DNA of 64,000 bases, from NCBI RefSeq assembly GCF_018860825.1, contig NZ_JAHKPZ010000012.1, forward strand, positions 372,001-436,000, read 5' to 3'. The translations under genes were made by a program, and so were the position numbers. This document shows positions 45,539 through 55,079 of this stretch, in pieces. The first letter of the stretch is position 1. Every line of letters begins with the position of its first letter. A model generated the notes under the pieces. It saw only the letters and a program-made list of their open reading frames with translations. It did not search any database and was not told the origin of the DNA. This DNA is from Lacinutrix sp. C3R15 (GTDB taxonomy: Bacteria > Bacteroidota > Bacteroidia > Flavobacteriales > Flavobacteriaceae).

Positions 45539-46960
45539 ATGAATATAATTAAAAAAATAACACTGCTATTCTTTGTAGCATGCCTATGCACCGCTTGTTT
45601 TGAAGATTTAGATGATACACCTATTAGTAGTTACGACATTAAAGATTTTGTTTGGAAAGGAATGAATTATGCCTATTTATACAAAGAAAACAAACCCGAT
45701 TTAGCAGATGATAGGTTTTCTAGTACTAGTGATTATTCAAGTTATTTAAGCGCTTATGAAACTCCGGAAATCTTATTTGAAAACTTAATTTATGACCGAG
45801 AAAACACAGATAGGTTTAGCTGGATTACGGATGATTATATTGCCTTAGAAGAAAGTTTTAATGGTGTAAGAACAAGCAATGGTTTGGAATTTGATTTTTA
45901 TTATGAACCTGGTAGCACTAGTAATGTTTTTGGTATAATAAGACTTGTTTTAAACAATAGTCCTGCTGCATCGCAAGGATTACAACGCGGACAAATATTT
46001 AACGCTGTAAATGGTGTTGCTTTAACAGAAAATAATATAAACACCTTATTAAGTCAAAACAATTACACCTTAAACTTTGCAACCTATAATGACAATAATA
46101 CGCCAAGCGATGATAGCGATGATACCATAGATACCACCAATGAAACTGCCACATTAAGCAAAGTTGCTTTTACAGAAAACCCTGTACATAAAACCGAAAT
46201 ATTACAAGTAAACAACCAAAACGTTGGCTATTTAATGTACAACGGTTTTACTGCAGATTTTAATACCCAATTAAACAATGCTTTTGCTACACTACTTAAC
46301 AATAATGTGCAAAACTTAGTTTTAGATTTACGCTATAATCCTGGTGGTTCGGTAAATACTGCAACCCTTTTAGGAAGCATGATTACTGGACAATTTAACG
46401 GAGAAACTTTTGCAAAGCTAATTTATAACAACGACTTACAAAGCAGTAATACCGAATATCAATTTACAGATTCTTTTGATGGCAATAGTATTAATAGTCT
46501 TAATTTACAAAAAGTCTATATTCTTACTACAGGAACATCTGCTTCTGCTAGTGAAATGGTGATTAATAGCTTAAAAGCATATTCGCAATTAGAAGTCATA
46601 CAAATTGGTTTACAAACTACAGGAAAATCGCAGGCATCAATTACTATTTATGATTCTCCTGATTTCACAAGAAGTGGCGCAAACTCTTTACATACTTACG
46701 CCATGCAACCTTTAGTAGCCAAAACAGTTAACAAATTAGATGTAAGTGTGCCTAACGAAGGATTAACACCAACTATAGAAATAAACGAAGACCCAAGTAA
46801 TTATGGCGTTTTAGGAGATGCTAGTGAACCGTTACTAGCTGCTGCTTTACAGCATATTTCACAAAACGGAAGGTTTTCACAAACCAAAACAAATCATTTT
46901 AATAAGATTAAAAACAAAATAGATTACAACCCTTTTGAAAATGGTATGTATTTAGATTAA
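45539..46960 (+). CDS. S41 (C-terminal processing) peptidase lipoprotein
   Basis: A 473-residue lipoprotein with lipobox at C20 (LCTAC). It has an N-terminal helical region, a PDZ-like domain (~125-175, LVLNNSPAASQGLQRGQIFNAVNG) and the S41 core with NLVLDLRYNPGGSV and TTGTSASASEMVINSLKAY, in which the Ser before A-S-E is the nucleophile. It likely degrades or processes periplasmic or surface proteins. Divergent from the sigma operon and followed by a strong terminator. Confidence 0.92.
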   Translation: MNIIKKITLLFFVACLCTACFEDLDDTPISSYDIKDFVWKGMNYAYLYKENKPDLADDRFSSTSDYSSYLSAYETPEILFENLIYDRENTDRFSWITDDYIALEESFNGVRTSNGLEFDFYYEPGSTSNVFGIIRLVLNNSPAASQGLQRGQIFNAVNGVALTENNINTLLSQNNYTLNFATYNDNNTPSDDSDDTIDTTNETATLSKVAFTENPVHKTEILQVNNQNVGYLMYNGFTADFNTQLNNAFATLLNNNVQNLVLDLRYNPGGSVNTATLLGSMITGQFNGETFAKLIYNNDLQSSNTEYQFTDSFDGNSINSLNLQKVYILTTGTSASASEMVINSLKAYSQLEVIQIGLQTTGKSQASITIYDSPDFTRSGANSLHTYAMQPLVAKTVNKLDVSVPNEGLTPTIEINEDPSNYGVLGDASEPLLAAALQHISQNGRFSQTKTNHFNKIKNKIDYNPFENGMYLD

Positions 46961-46974
46961 AATATTTATAAACT

Positions 46975-47005
46975 AAAAAAGCCACTCCTTAGAGTGGCTT
47001 TTTTT
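46975..47005. terminator. Strong bidirectional terminator
   Basis: A 13-bp stem AAAAAAGCCACTC / GAGTGGCTTTTTT, loop CTTA, with T-run. Between the convergent S41 and btuG genes. Confidence 0.92.
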
Positions 47006-47025
47006 ATGTAATTATAAAATATTCA

Positions 47026-48090
47026 TTAGTTAAAATGAAAACTATTTGGTCCTACTCCTACTGTAATTGTATTTAATAAAGTACCATTTAACGAGTATTC
47101 GTAAACATTACTGTTAGAGTTAAAATCTCCTCCATCAGAAATAAAAATCTTGTCATCTTCTACGTTAAATCCGTACATAACACCATAAGTAGATGTAGAA
47201 CTGTATGTTAATAAAGCAGTATCAGAAATAGTAGTACTACTCATAGAAGCACTATAAACCGAAGCGTCTACAGTAAAGTAAAAACTCTCGTTTTCTATTT
47301 TTAGATTTTTAGCTCCAACTAATGAAGCTGGAAGATCTATTGTACTTTCAATAGCATTAGTAGCTGTATTGATTTTAAATATTTTTCCGTTAGATGCATA
47401 GTCATAAGATAATACATATAAATCATCATCTTCTTCTAAAATAGAGTTTGGAGAATTTCCTGTTCCTAAATCAATAGAAGTCATTGTTTGTGTATTGGTG
47501 TTTAATACAGTTACTGCGTTTCCGCTTCCATAGTATCCATTAGAAATATACACATAATCATCGTCTGAAGTAATTTTTTCTGCATAATCTCCAACCACTA
47601 AGGTAGTAGTAGAATAATCCTCTAAATCAATTATAGTAAGAAAATCATCAGCTCCTGTACTCCAATCTGCAGAGTTCGTTACATATGCTTTTCCGTTTTC
47701 AACGGTACCATATCTTGGTGCAGAAAAATTAGAATCAATAGTTGCTATATATTCAAAAGTATAACGATCAACAACCGTTACTTGATTTGCAGATCCAGAA
47801 ATAATAAAAGCTCTAGTATCATCAAAAAAGATATCTTGTAAGTAAGAACCTACTTCATCTGCAGTTGGATTTACTAGCCTAAATACATCTTCTACAACAA
47901 TACCTTCATCACCTACAAAAGTAACAGATGCAGTTGCAGGATTACCATTTCCTTCGTTTAACACAAAATAACCATTATCATAAGCTCCTAAGCTTGAAGA
48001 ACCGTTATCATCATTATCATCATTACTACAGGAAGTTATTAATACACTTACTAAAAGTGCATAGGCTAAAAATTTGAATTGTTTTTTCAT
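47026..48090 (-). CDS. btuG: Surface beta-propeller lipoprotein, BtuG-like (cobalamin capture)
   Basis: A 354-residue lipoprotein with lipobox at C21 (LITSC). The rest is a YVTN/YncE-type beta-propeller (TVVDRYTFEYIATIDS; LTIIDLEDYSTTTLVVGDYAEKITSDDDYVYISN; INTATNAIESTIDLP). It sits 3 bases after a BtuB-like receptor under a cobalamin riboswitch. In Bacteroides thetaiotaomicron, BtuG is a propeller lipoprotein that caps BtuB and binds vitamin B12 very tightly; location, length and fold agree. The function is inferred from these, not from conserved ligand residues. Confidence 0.78.
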   Translation of the reverse strand: MKKQFKFLAYALLVSVLITSCSNDDNDDNGSSSLGAYDNGYFVLNEGNGNPATASVTFVGDEGIVVEDVFRLVNPTADEVGSYLQDIFFDDTRAFIISGSANQVTVVDRYTFEYIATIDSNFSAPRYGTVENGKAYVTNSADWSTGADDFLTIIDLEDYSTTTLVVGDYAEKITSDDDYVYISNGYYGSGNAVTVLNTNTQTMTSIDLGTGNSPNSILEEDDDLYVLSYDYASNGKIFKINTATNAIESTIDLPASLVGAKNLKIENESFYFTVDASVYSASMSSTTISDTALLTYSSTSTYGVMYGFNVEDDKIFISDGGDFNSNSNVYEYSLNGTLLNTITVGVGPNSFHFN

Positions 48091-48093
48091 GAT

Positions 48094-49929
48094 TTAAAAA
48101 TTAAAGTTTAAGTAAAAATTATAGTTAATTCCAGGCATGTAACGACTTGCTACACTCTGGTAGTTTTTATTGTAAAGGTTTTTGATTTGTGTTCCTACAG
48201 TGAACTGTTTCTGTTTTCCTAAAGCATAAGAAAGCCCCATATTAGAAACCAAATAAGCATCTAAAATATACTTTGGATCATCATCTTCTAATGTTAGTAC
48301 CTCACCAACATAAAGGGTTTCGTAATATAAAGCAGCTCTTTTGTATTGATAATTAAACAAACCTGTAACCTTATGTTTTGGCACATAAGTTAACTGTTGG
48401 TTGGTCTGTTTATTTTTTGAAATAGTATATGCATAGCTACTTCCTAAAGAAAACTGATGTTCTTTTATATGATATTTAAAATCTAATTTAGATTCTACAC
48501 CATAAGTTTCTACATGATCTGTATTTACTGGTTGCCAAACACTTCCTGTAGGAAGCCAACGAATCATATCTTTTATATTATTATAAAACCCTGTTGCAGA
48601 AAAAGACAAGTGTTTAAAATCTAATTGATTTCCTATTTCTATTTGCTGAGACGTTTCTGGTTTTAAATTAACATTACCACTTCCTTCCCAATACAAATCG
48701 TTATAAGTAGGAATTCTAAAATTCTTAGAACCGTTTATATTTAGCGTATAATGGTTTCCAAACTTATACTGCAATCCTAGACTATAAAGTAACGGACTAT
48801 CATAATTATTGGTGACTTCTTTTCTTATAGTAGCTTCGTAAAAAAAGGATTTAACTTGTTGTTTGTATAACAAACTAAAACTAGAAATGGTCCTTTTGTT
48901 ATTATCAATACTAGAACCTTCTCCAGAAGTATTTGTAATATCTACAACCCCTTGAAGCATGGCATCTTTAAATACACGATAGCTTAAATCGTATTTACCA
49001 ATAAGGGTTTTTGCTTTCCCAAAGGAGTAGGTATCTAAATTACTATTCGCAAAGTATTTATAATTTTCAGTAAGGTAAGCTAGTTTTAAAGTAGATACAA
49101 ATTTTCCGTATACACCATTCCATTCTAGCATGTTTCTAGAATTTAAATCTTGATATTTTGTAGGTGTTTCAGAAGGAAATATAAATGAAAATTCACGTTC
49201 GCCATCATATAGATAACTGTAAAACTTCAGAATATTCTTTGCGTTTATTTTATATCCAAAATTTGCAGATATACTCTGATTGTAAAACGCACCATTAAGA
49301 TTGGTTTTATCACTATCTACATAATCATAATCATTATCAGAACTCGATCTACTAACTGCTACATCTACACTAAACTGCTTAGAAGAAAATCCAGACTTTA
49401 CTCCTACATCTAAAGTGTTAAAGCTTCCGTAGTTTGCATACACAGAATTGTTAAAACCTTCATTAAAAGATATATTGTTATTTAAATGAATAGAACCACC
49501 AATGGCACCACTTCCATACAACACACTTCCTCCACCACTTCGTATACTTACGCCATCAAAATTGCGAATATTAATGGTGTTAAAATCGGTTTGACCGTTA
49601 AATTGCGAATTGATATTTATACCATTCCAAGCTACTGCTGTTTGTTGTGCTGTGGTTCCTCTAAAAGATGGAGAAGAAACCATTCCTAATCCATTTTCTT
49701 TAAAATAAAGGGTAGAATTATAGTTTAACAACTGGGTTAAAGAAGGAGCGCTTCTAGAGAATACGGTATCTTTTAAAGTTTGAACTTTTTGGGTATTTGT
49801 AAAAGTTTTCAAGTATCTATCTGCCTTTAAAACAACTTCCTCTAGTTGTTGTACAGAGTCTAGCTTGGTTTGTGCAATAACGCTCAAACTAAAAAAAACA
49901 ATTAATAAAAATAGAATACCTTTTTTCAT
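48094..49929 (-). CDS. btuB: TonB-dependent outer-membrane receptor for cobalamin (BtuB-like)
   Basis: A 611-residue receptor, close to E. coli BtuB (614), with signal peptide (FLLIVFFSLSVIAQ), a plug domain (~45-150, LNYNSTLYFKENGLGMVSSPSFRGTTAQQTAVAWNGININ) and a 22-strand barrel ending in the aromatic C-terminus (GINYNFYLNFNF). It lacks the N-terminal carboxypeptidase-like domain of sugar receptors (SusC type). The riboswitch in its leader identifies the substrate as a corrinoid. Confidence 0.93.
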   Translation of the reverse strand: MKKGILFLLIVFFSLSVIAQTKLDSVQQLEEVVLKADRYLKTFTNTQKVQTLKDTVFSRSAPSLTQLLNYNSTLYFKENGLGMVSSPSFRGTTAQQTAVAWNGININSQFNGQTDFNTINIRNFDGVSIRSGGGSVLYGSGAIGGSIHLNNNISFNEGFNNSVYANYGSFNTLDVGVKSGFSSKQFSVDVAVSRSSSDNDYDYVDSDKTNLNGAFYNQSISANFGYKINAKNILKFYSYLYDGEREFSFIFPSETPTKYQDLNSRNMLEWNGVYGKFVSTLKLAYLTENYKYFANSNLDTYSFGKAKTLIGKYDLSYRVFKDAMLQGVVDITNTSGEGSSIDNNKRTISSFSLLYKQQVKSFFYEATIRKEVTNNYDSPLLYSLGLQYKFGNHYTLNINGSKNFRIPTYNDLYWEGSGNVNLKPETSQQIEIGNQLDFKHLSFSATGFYNNIKDMIRWLPTGSVWQPVNTDHVETYGVESKLDFKYHIKEHQFSLGSSYAYTISKNKQTNQQLTYVPKHKVTGLFNYQYKRAALYYETLYVGEVLTLEDDDPKYILDAYLVSNMGLSYALGKQKQFTVGTQIKNLYNKNYQSVASRYMPGINYNFYLNFNF

Positions 49930-49967
49930 AATCTTAAAATCTTTCTCCCGAAGATTTGTTGAATGCT

Positions 49968-50141
49968 GAACTTGGCAGGTCTCCTGACTTGCGTCTTCAT
50001 GTTGGTCTTCCCAGAAAATATTTCCAGTGACTTGAAGTATAACATGAAGCTTTATAGCTTACAGTTGCGGGAACAGTTCTAGAGTTTAACTAGATTCCCT
50101 TTTAATCGACTTTGCTTCATTGCATAGTCGAACCAAAATTC
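49968..50141 (-). promoter_or_regulatory. Cobalamin riboswitch
   Basis: On the minus strand the conserved blocks occur in order: an AAAAGGGAATC region, CCCGCAACTGT, the B12 box (AGTCACTGG, complement of CCAGTGACT), GGGAAGACC and AGTCAGGAGACCTGCC. It ends ~40 bases before the btuB start, so coenzyme B12 binding should block translation or transcription of btuB-btuG. Its own promoter lies just upstream. Confidence 0.95.
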
Positions 50142-50145
50142 TGTG

Positions 50146-50173
50146 CAAAAGTAGTTTCTTTTTTTAAATGCAA
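50146..50173 (-). promoter_or_regulatory. Promoter of the riboswitch-btuB-btuG transcript
   Basis: On the minus strand: TTG (50173-50171), a 17-base spacer and TACTTTTG (50153-50146), a full match to TAnnTTTG. It places the transcript start at the first bases of the riboswitch. Confidence 0.65.
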
Positions 50174-50185
50174 GCTAATTTATAG

Positions 50186-50293
50186 CTACTTTTTCTTATT
50201 CATTTTGTAAATAAGAAAAACAAAACCTATTAAAAAATGAAGGATTATAATTCCACCTACTATATATATTGTTACATTTGAACCGTCTCTCAT
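50186..50293 (-). CDS. 35-residue membrane peptide upstream of the cobalamin riboswitch
   Basis: The product begins MRDGSNVTIYIVGGIIIL, continues as one hydrophobic helix to LIYKM and ends NKKK. A short polar N-terminus, one membrane span and a basic cytoplasmic end are what a real single-pass peptide shows. It lies between the riboswitch promoter and the divergent btuF gene and may take part in corrinoid uptake, or may be unrelated. Below most gene-caller cut-offs. Confidence 0.55.
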   Translation of the reverse strand: MRDGSNVTIYIVGGIIILHFLIGFVFLIYKMNKKK

Positions 50294-50336
50294 GACTAAA
50301 ATTTTATATAAATTTACACGATTTTAATCTGTATAA

Positions 50337-51506
50337 ATGCCACAAATGTTACAAAACAAAACTTTTACTTCGCTCCTATTTTGTAGTATACTATTGTTTA
50401 TTTCTTGTAAAAAGGAAGTGAAAACAATTCCTGAAACAAGTAAACAAGATGTTGCAAAATCAGAAAACAAATATGCCGAAGGGTTTAGCATTACACATAC
50501 CGAAAACTTTAAAATACTTACCATTAAAAACCCTTGGCCTAAAGCCGAAAAAGAATACAAATATGCATTAGTACCTAAAAATGCAGCCTCAAAAATCACT
50601 TTAAATAAAGATGCTTTTGATGGAATAATTACTATTCCTATTGAAAATATTGTAGTAACCTCTACCACGCATATTCCTGCTTTAGAACTTTTAAATGTAG
50701 AAGAAACTTTAATTGGTTTTCCTGGTACAGATTATGTGTCTTCTGAAAAAACAAGAACCAGAATAGACAACCAAGAAATTAGAGAATTAGGAAAAAACGA
50801 AGGTATCAATACCGAAGTTTTACTAGAACTACAACCAGATGTTGTTATTGGTTTTGGTATTGATGGAAACAATAAAACGTTTGAAACTATTAAAAAAGCA
50901 AATATTCCTGTAATCTATAATGGCGACTGGGTAGAAAAATCGCCTTTAGCAAAAGCAGAATGGATTAAGTTTTTTGGTGTACTTTATAATAAAGGTAAAG
51001 AAGCAGAAGTTGTTTTTAATCAAATAGAAAAGGATTACCTCGAAGCAAAAACCATTGCAAGTACAGTAGAAAAGCAACCAACGGTTTTAAGTGGAGCCAT
51101 GCATAAAGATATCTGGTATTTACCTAATGGTACAAGCCCAGAAGCACAAATTCTAAAAGATGCTAACGTAAATTATTTATGGAGCGAAACCACAGGAAAT
51201 GGTAGCCTATCTTTAAACTTTGAAACTGTTTTTGAAAAAGCCGAACATGCAGATTTATGGTTAAGCCCATCGTATTACAATAGCATAGAAGCCCTTGAAA
51301 AAGCAAACCAACATTATGCAAAATTTGATGCTTTTAAAAACAAAAACATGTATACTTTTGCTAATACAACAGGAAAAACTGGAGGTGTACTGTATTATGA
51401 ATTAGGTACTGCAAGACCAGATTTAGTTTTAAAAGATGTAATTAAAATTTGCCATCCAGGAGTATTACAAAATTACACACCTTACTTTTTTAAACCTTTA
51501 GAATAA
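50337..51506 (+). CDS. btuF: Cobalamin ABC transporter substrate-binding lipoprotein (BtuF-like)
   Basis: A 389-residue lipoprotein with lipobox at C24 (LLFISC; counted from the first ATG). The periplasmic-binding-protein fold spans ~70-370 (VVTSTTHIPALELLNVEETLIGFPG; LELQPDVVIGFG). It would deliver cobalamin to BtuC in the inner membrane. An ATG at codon 4 is an alternative start. Lead gene of btuFCD, which are head-to-tail with no gaps. Substrate is inferred from the adjoining riboswitch-controlled receptor. Confidence 0.87.
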   Translation: MPQMLQNKTFTSLLFCSILLFISCKKEVKTIPETSKQDVAKSENKYAEGFSITHTENFKILTIKNPWPKAEKEYKYALVPKNAASKITLNKDAFDGIITIPIENIVVTSTTHIPALELLNVEETLIGFPGTDYVSSEKTRTRIDNQEIRELGKNEGINTEVLLELQPDVVIGFGIDGNNKTFETIKKANIPVIYNGDWVEKSPLAKAEWIKFFGVLYNKGKEAEVVFNQIEKDYLEAKTIASTVEKQPTVLSGAMHKDIWYLPNGTSPEAQILKDANVNYLWSETTGNGSLSLNFETVFEKAEHADLWLSPSYYNSIEALEKANQHYAKFDAFKNKNMYTFANTTGKTGGVLYYELGTARPDLVLKDVIKICHPGVLQNYTPYFFKPLE

Positions 51507-52535
51507 TTGTCTGAAACCAACACATACAAAATTCCTTTTGTAATATTAACACTTATATTACTATGCTGCTTTTTTGCTAATATTAGCTTAGGATCTGTGT
51601 CTATACCGCAAAAAGAAATTTTTAATAGCTTGTTAAATGTTTCTAATAACCAATCTTGGCAATACATTATTCAAAATTACAGATTACCAAAAGCATTTAC
51701 TGCTATTTTAGTGGGTTCTGGTTTGGGTATTTCCGGACTATTAATGCAAACACTTTTTAGAAATCCCTTAGCAGGACCATTTGTTCTTGGTATTACTTCT
51801 GGAGCAAGTTTAGGGGTTGCCTTAGTAATTTTAGGCGCTGGCGTTTTTGGTGGTATATTATCTGCTTTATTAATTTCTAAATGGACTATCGTTATAGCAG
51901 CAAGCCTAGGAAGTTTCTTAGTATTATTAGCTGTTTTAATTGTTTCTTCAAGAGTTAGAGACACAATGGCTATATTAATTATCGGCTTGATGTTTGGAAG
52001 CATAACAGCTGCTGTAGTAAGCGTGCTTTCTTACTTTAGTTCTGCCGAACAGTTACAACAATACATTTTTTGGGGATTTGGTAGCTTAGGAAACTTATCT
52101 TGGAGAGAACTTGGTATTTTCTTTATTATTTATTGTTTTGGTATTCTTTTAAGTGTCTTTTCCATTAAAGGGTTAAACACCTTATTACTTGGTGAAAACT
52201 ACGCAAAAAGCTTAGGATTAAACATTAAAAAAAGTAGATTACTAATTATTTTAGCAACCAGTTTATTAGCAGGAACTATAACTGCTTTTGCAGGACCAAT
52301 TGCATTTATAGGTTTAGCAATTCCGCATGTAACCAGACAGATTTTCAACACCTCTAATCATAAAATATTAGTACCAGCTGTATTTTTATTTGGTGCTATT
52401 GTCATGCTTATTTGCGATAGCATTGCACAATTACCAACCAGTGATTATACCCTACCAATTAACGCTATAACGTCTTTAATTGGAGCTCCTGTTGTAATTT
52501 GGCTATTGGTTAGAAAAAGAAAGATGATTTTTTAA
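51507..52535 (+). CDS. btuC: Cobalamin ABC transporter permease (BtuC/FecCD family)
   Basis: A 342-residue inner-membrane protein with about ten helices. FecCD hallmarks: YRLPKAFTAILVGSGLGISGLLMQTLFRNPLAGPFVLGITSGASLG and AGTITAFAGPIAFIGLAIPHVTR. It starts at a TTG directly after the btuF stop, showing translational coupling. It forms the corrinoid channel with two BtuD copies. Confidence 0.93.
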   Translation: MSETNTYKIPFVILTLILLCCFFANISLGSVSIPQKEIFNSLLNVSNNQSWQYIIQNYRLPKAFTAILVGSGLGISGLLMQTLFRNPLAGPFVLGITSGASLGVALVILGAGVFGGILSALLISKWTIVIAASLGSFLVLLAVLIVSSRVRDTMAILIIGLMFGSITAAVVSVLSYFSSAEQLQQYIFWGFGSLGNLSWRELGIFFIIYCFGILLSVFSIKGLNTLLLGENYAKSLGLNIKKSRLLIILATSLLAGTITAFAGPIAFIGLAIPHVTRQIFNTSNHKILVPAVFLFGAIVMLICDSIAQLPTSDYTLPINAITSLIGAPVVIWLLVRKRKMIF

Positions 52536-53330
52536 ATGAACAAAGAAACCCAAAATAACATTTTAAAAACCGTTAATCTAACTATTGGTTACACTTCTAA
52601 AAAGGAAGAAACTACTATCGCCTCAAACATAAACCTTGCTTTAAAAAAAGGAGAACTCATTGGTTTAGTTGGCGCAAATGGTATTGGTAAATCAACCTTA
52701 TTACGAACGGTTACACAGGTACAACCTAAATTATCTGGAACAATTGTATTAAACCAAAAACCTTTAGAAAATTACACAAATTTAGACTTAGCCAAAACCA
52801 TGAGTTTGGTTTTAACCGAAACAATTGCCTCTAAAAACTTATCGGTTTTTGAGCTTATTGCACTAGGAAGACAGCCATATACTAATTGGGTAGGTAATTT
52901 ATCGCAAAAAGATATCACCATCGTTAACAAAGCCATTAAGCAAACAAATATTGAAAATTTAAAACATAAAAAATGTTTCGAGCTTAGTGATGGGCAACTT
53001 CAAAAAGTAATGATTACTCGTGCTTTGGCACAAGATACAGACTTAATTATTCTAGATGAACCAACCACACATTTAGATATGTATCACAAGGCCTATATTT
53101 TAAAACTGCTTCAAAGTTTGGTAAAAGAAACAGGTAAAACCATTCTTTTCTCTTCGCATGAAATAGATTTAGCTATTCAATTATGCGATACCATGATTGT
53201 AATGACAAAAGAAGAAGTAATATCTAACACACCATGTAACCTCATAGAACAAGGCGTTTTTAACACCTTATTTCCAGAAGATTTAATTGTTTTTGATACT
53301 AAAACCGGTAGTTTTAGAGTAAAGAAATAA
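52536..53330 (+). CDS. btuD: Cobalamin ABC transporter ATP-binding protein (BtuD-like)
   Basis: A 264-residue ATPase. Walker A (GLVGANGIGKSTLL), signature (LSDGQLQKVMITRALAQ) and Walker B (LIILDEPTTHLD) followed by the H-loop (LFSSHEIDLA) are all intact. Immediately after btuC. It energises corrinoid import; related FhuC/FecE proteins move siderophores, and context decides here. Confidence 0.93.
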   Translation: MNKETQNNILKTVNLTIGYTSKKEETTIASNINLALKKGELIGLVGANGIGKSTLLRTVTQVQPKLSGTIVLNQKPLENYTNLDLAKTMSLVLTETIASKNLSVFELIALGRQPYTNWVGNLSQKDITIVNKAIKQTNIENLKHKKCFELSDGQLQKVMITRALAQDTDLIILDEPTTHLDMYHKAYILKLLQSLVKETGKTILFSSHEIDLAIQLCDTMIVMTKEEVISNTPCNLIEQGVFNTLFPEDLIVFDTKTGSFRVKK

Positions 53331-53346
53331 TCTTGTCAAGTGGTAC

Positions 53347-53377
53347 TTGTTTCAGCATCTCAAATAATTTATCTTTG
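53347..53377 (+). promoter_or_regulatory. Promoter of rmuC
   Basis: TTG (53347-53349), a 20-base spacer and TATCTTTG (53370-53377), a full consensus match; leader ~14 bases. Confidence 0.65.
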
Positions 53378-53397
53378 ATGAAATACCTTTTCATTAA

Positions 53398-54786
53398 ATG
53401 AACGACAACATCATTCTCATTCTTGCCATTCTTATAGCTGCTGCAATTGGTGCATATTTAGGCATGCTTTTCACCAAACTAAAAAGTAAAAGCGAAAAAA
53501 GCACTTTACAAGAACGCAACAATAACTTACAACAACAGTTTAACGATTTTAAACAATTTTCGGAAACCGAAAACCAAAAACAAAATCTAAATTTTGAGCA
53601 TAAACTATCAGAATTAAAAGATGTTATTTCTAAAATTGAAGGCGAACGAGAAGACATTCGTCGTGAAAAAGATTTTTTAAATACCGAATTAGCACGAAGA
53701 AACTCAGAATTTGAAAACCTGCAAAAACTAAATTTAAAAAAAGACGAAGAATTAGAAGAACGCCAAAAACAACTTCGTACAGATTTTGAAAATTTAGCCA
53801 ATAAAATACTAGATGCAAAATCAGAAAAATTCACCCTTCAGAATAAGGAAAATATCAAACAAATTTTAAACCCTTTACAAGAAAAAATTCAAATTTTCGA
53901 GAAAAAAGTAGAAGATACACAAAAGGAAAGCATCAGTATGCATTCTGCTTTAAAAGAGCAATTATTAGGTTTAAAAGACCTAAACCAACAAATGACAAAA
54001 GAAGCTACCAACCTTACCAGAGCTTTAAAAGGCGATAGCAAAATGCAAGGTAACTGGGGAGAATTGGTACTAGAACGCGTTTTAGAAAAATCTGGATTAG
54101 AAAAAGACAGAGAGTATTTTGTACAACAACATTTTACAAGAGAAGACGGTTCGCGTGTGCTTCCTGATATTGTTTTGCATTTACCAGATAACAAAAAAAT
54201 GATTATTGACAGCAAGGTGTCTTTAACCGATTATGAACGTTATGTAAATGCAGAAGAGGAAGAACGCGAAACTTTTTTAAAAGCACATATAAATTCTATT
54301 AGAAGACATGTAGATCAGCTATCTGAAAAAAAATATGAAGATTTATATGACATAGAATCTCCAGATTTTGTACTCCTATTTATACCCATAGAACCTGCTT
54401 TTGCTGTGGCAATTAATGCCGATAATTCGTTATACAATAAAGCTTTTGAAAAGAATATTGTAATTGTTACACCTGCTACTCTTCTAGCCACTTTACGTAC
54501 CGTTGATAGCATGTGGAACAACGAAAAACAGCAACAAAACGCTATTGAAATTGCACGACAAGCTGGTGCTCTATATGATAAATTTCATGGTTTAGTTACT
54601 GATTTAACTGGTGTTGGTAAAAAAATTGACGATGCAAAAAAAGACTATTCTGCTGCTATGAATAAATTAGTAGAAGGAAGAGGAAATTTAATTACCAGCG
54701 TTGAAAAAATTAAAAAATTAGGAGCCAAAGCAAAAAAAGCACTACCAGAAAGCATTATTAAACGCGCTATTGAAGGTAATGAATAA
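53398..54786 (+). CDS. rmuC: DNA recombination protein RmuC
   Basis: A 462-residue protein with an N-terminal membrane helix (IILILAILIAAAIGAYLGMLF), a long coiled coil (~30-180) and the RmuC nuclease-like domain (~190-430: GNWGELVLERVLEKSGL, LPDIVLHLPDNKKMIIDSKVSLTDYERY). RmuC restrains DNA rearrangements at inverted repeats. Its last 8 bases overlap a small membrane protein gene. Confidence 0.95.
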   Translation: MNDNIILILAILIAAAIGAYLGMLFTKLKSKSEKSTLQERNNNLQQQFNDFKQFSETENQKQNLNFEHKLSELKDVISKIEGEREDIRREKDFLNTELARRNSEFENLQKLNLKKDEELEERQKQLRTDFENLANKILDAKSEKFTLQNKENIKQILNPLQEKIQIFEKKVEDTQKESISMHSALKEQLLGLKDLNQQMTKEATNLTRALKGDSKMQGNWGELVLERVLEKSGLEKDREYFVQQHFTREDGSRVLPDIVLHLPDNKKMIIDSKVSLTDYERYVNAEEEERETFLKAHINSIRRHVDQLSEKKYEDLYDIESPDFVLLFIPIEPAFAVAINADNSLYNKAFEKNIVIVTPATLLATLRTVDSMWNNEKQQQNAIEIARQAGALYDKFHGLVTDLTGVGKKIDDAKKDYSAAMNKLVEGRGNLITSVEKIKKLGAKAKKALPESIIKRAIEGNE

Positions 54787-55033
54787 GAAAAAAATAGATA
54801 TAGTTTATAAATGGTATTTACGTTTTCGTTATTTTAGAATTCTATGTATTGGTGCTGCTTTAATTAGTTTTAGTATAGGTTTATTTATTTCAGATTATAG
54901 TATTATTAACAAACCTGGTTTTGATATATTTATTAGTATCCTAACTTTGTTATTAGGAATTATATTTTCGTTTATTGGGCTTTATTACAGAGTAGAAACA
55001 GAGAATGGTATTCAAGAAAAAAACAAAAATTAA
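54779..55033 (+). CDS. Small two-helix membrane protein
   Basis: An 84-residue protein taken from the ATG overlapping the rmuC stop (ATGAATAA). Two membrane segments (ILCIGAALISFSIGLFI; IFISILTLLLGIIFSFIGLYY) and charged ends. No family recognised. The overlap implies translational coupling to rmuC. Confidence 0.75.
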   Translation: MNKKKIDIVYKWYLRFRYFRILCIGAALISFSIGLFISDYSIINKPGFDIFISILTLLLGIIFSFIGLYYRVETENGIQEKNKN

Positions 55034-55079
55034 ATTCTATATTAAAACGAAAACAACCTACCATTAACACCTAGATATT

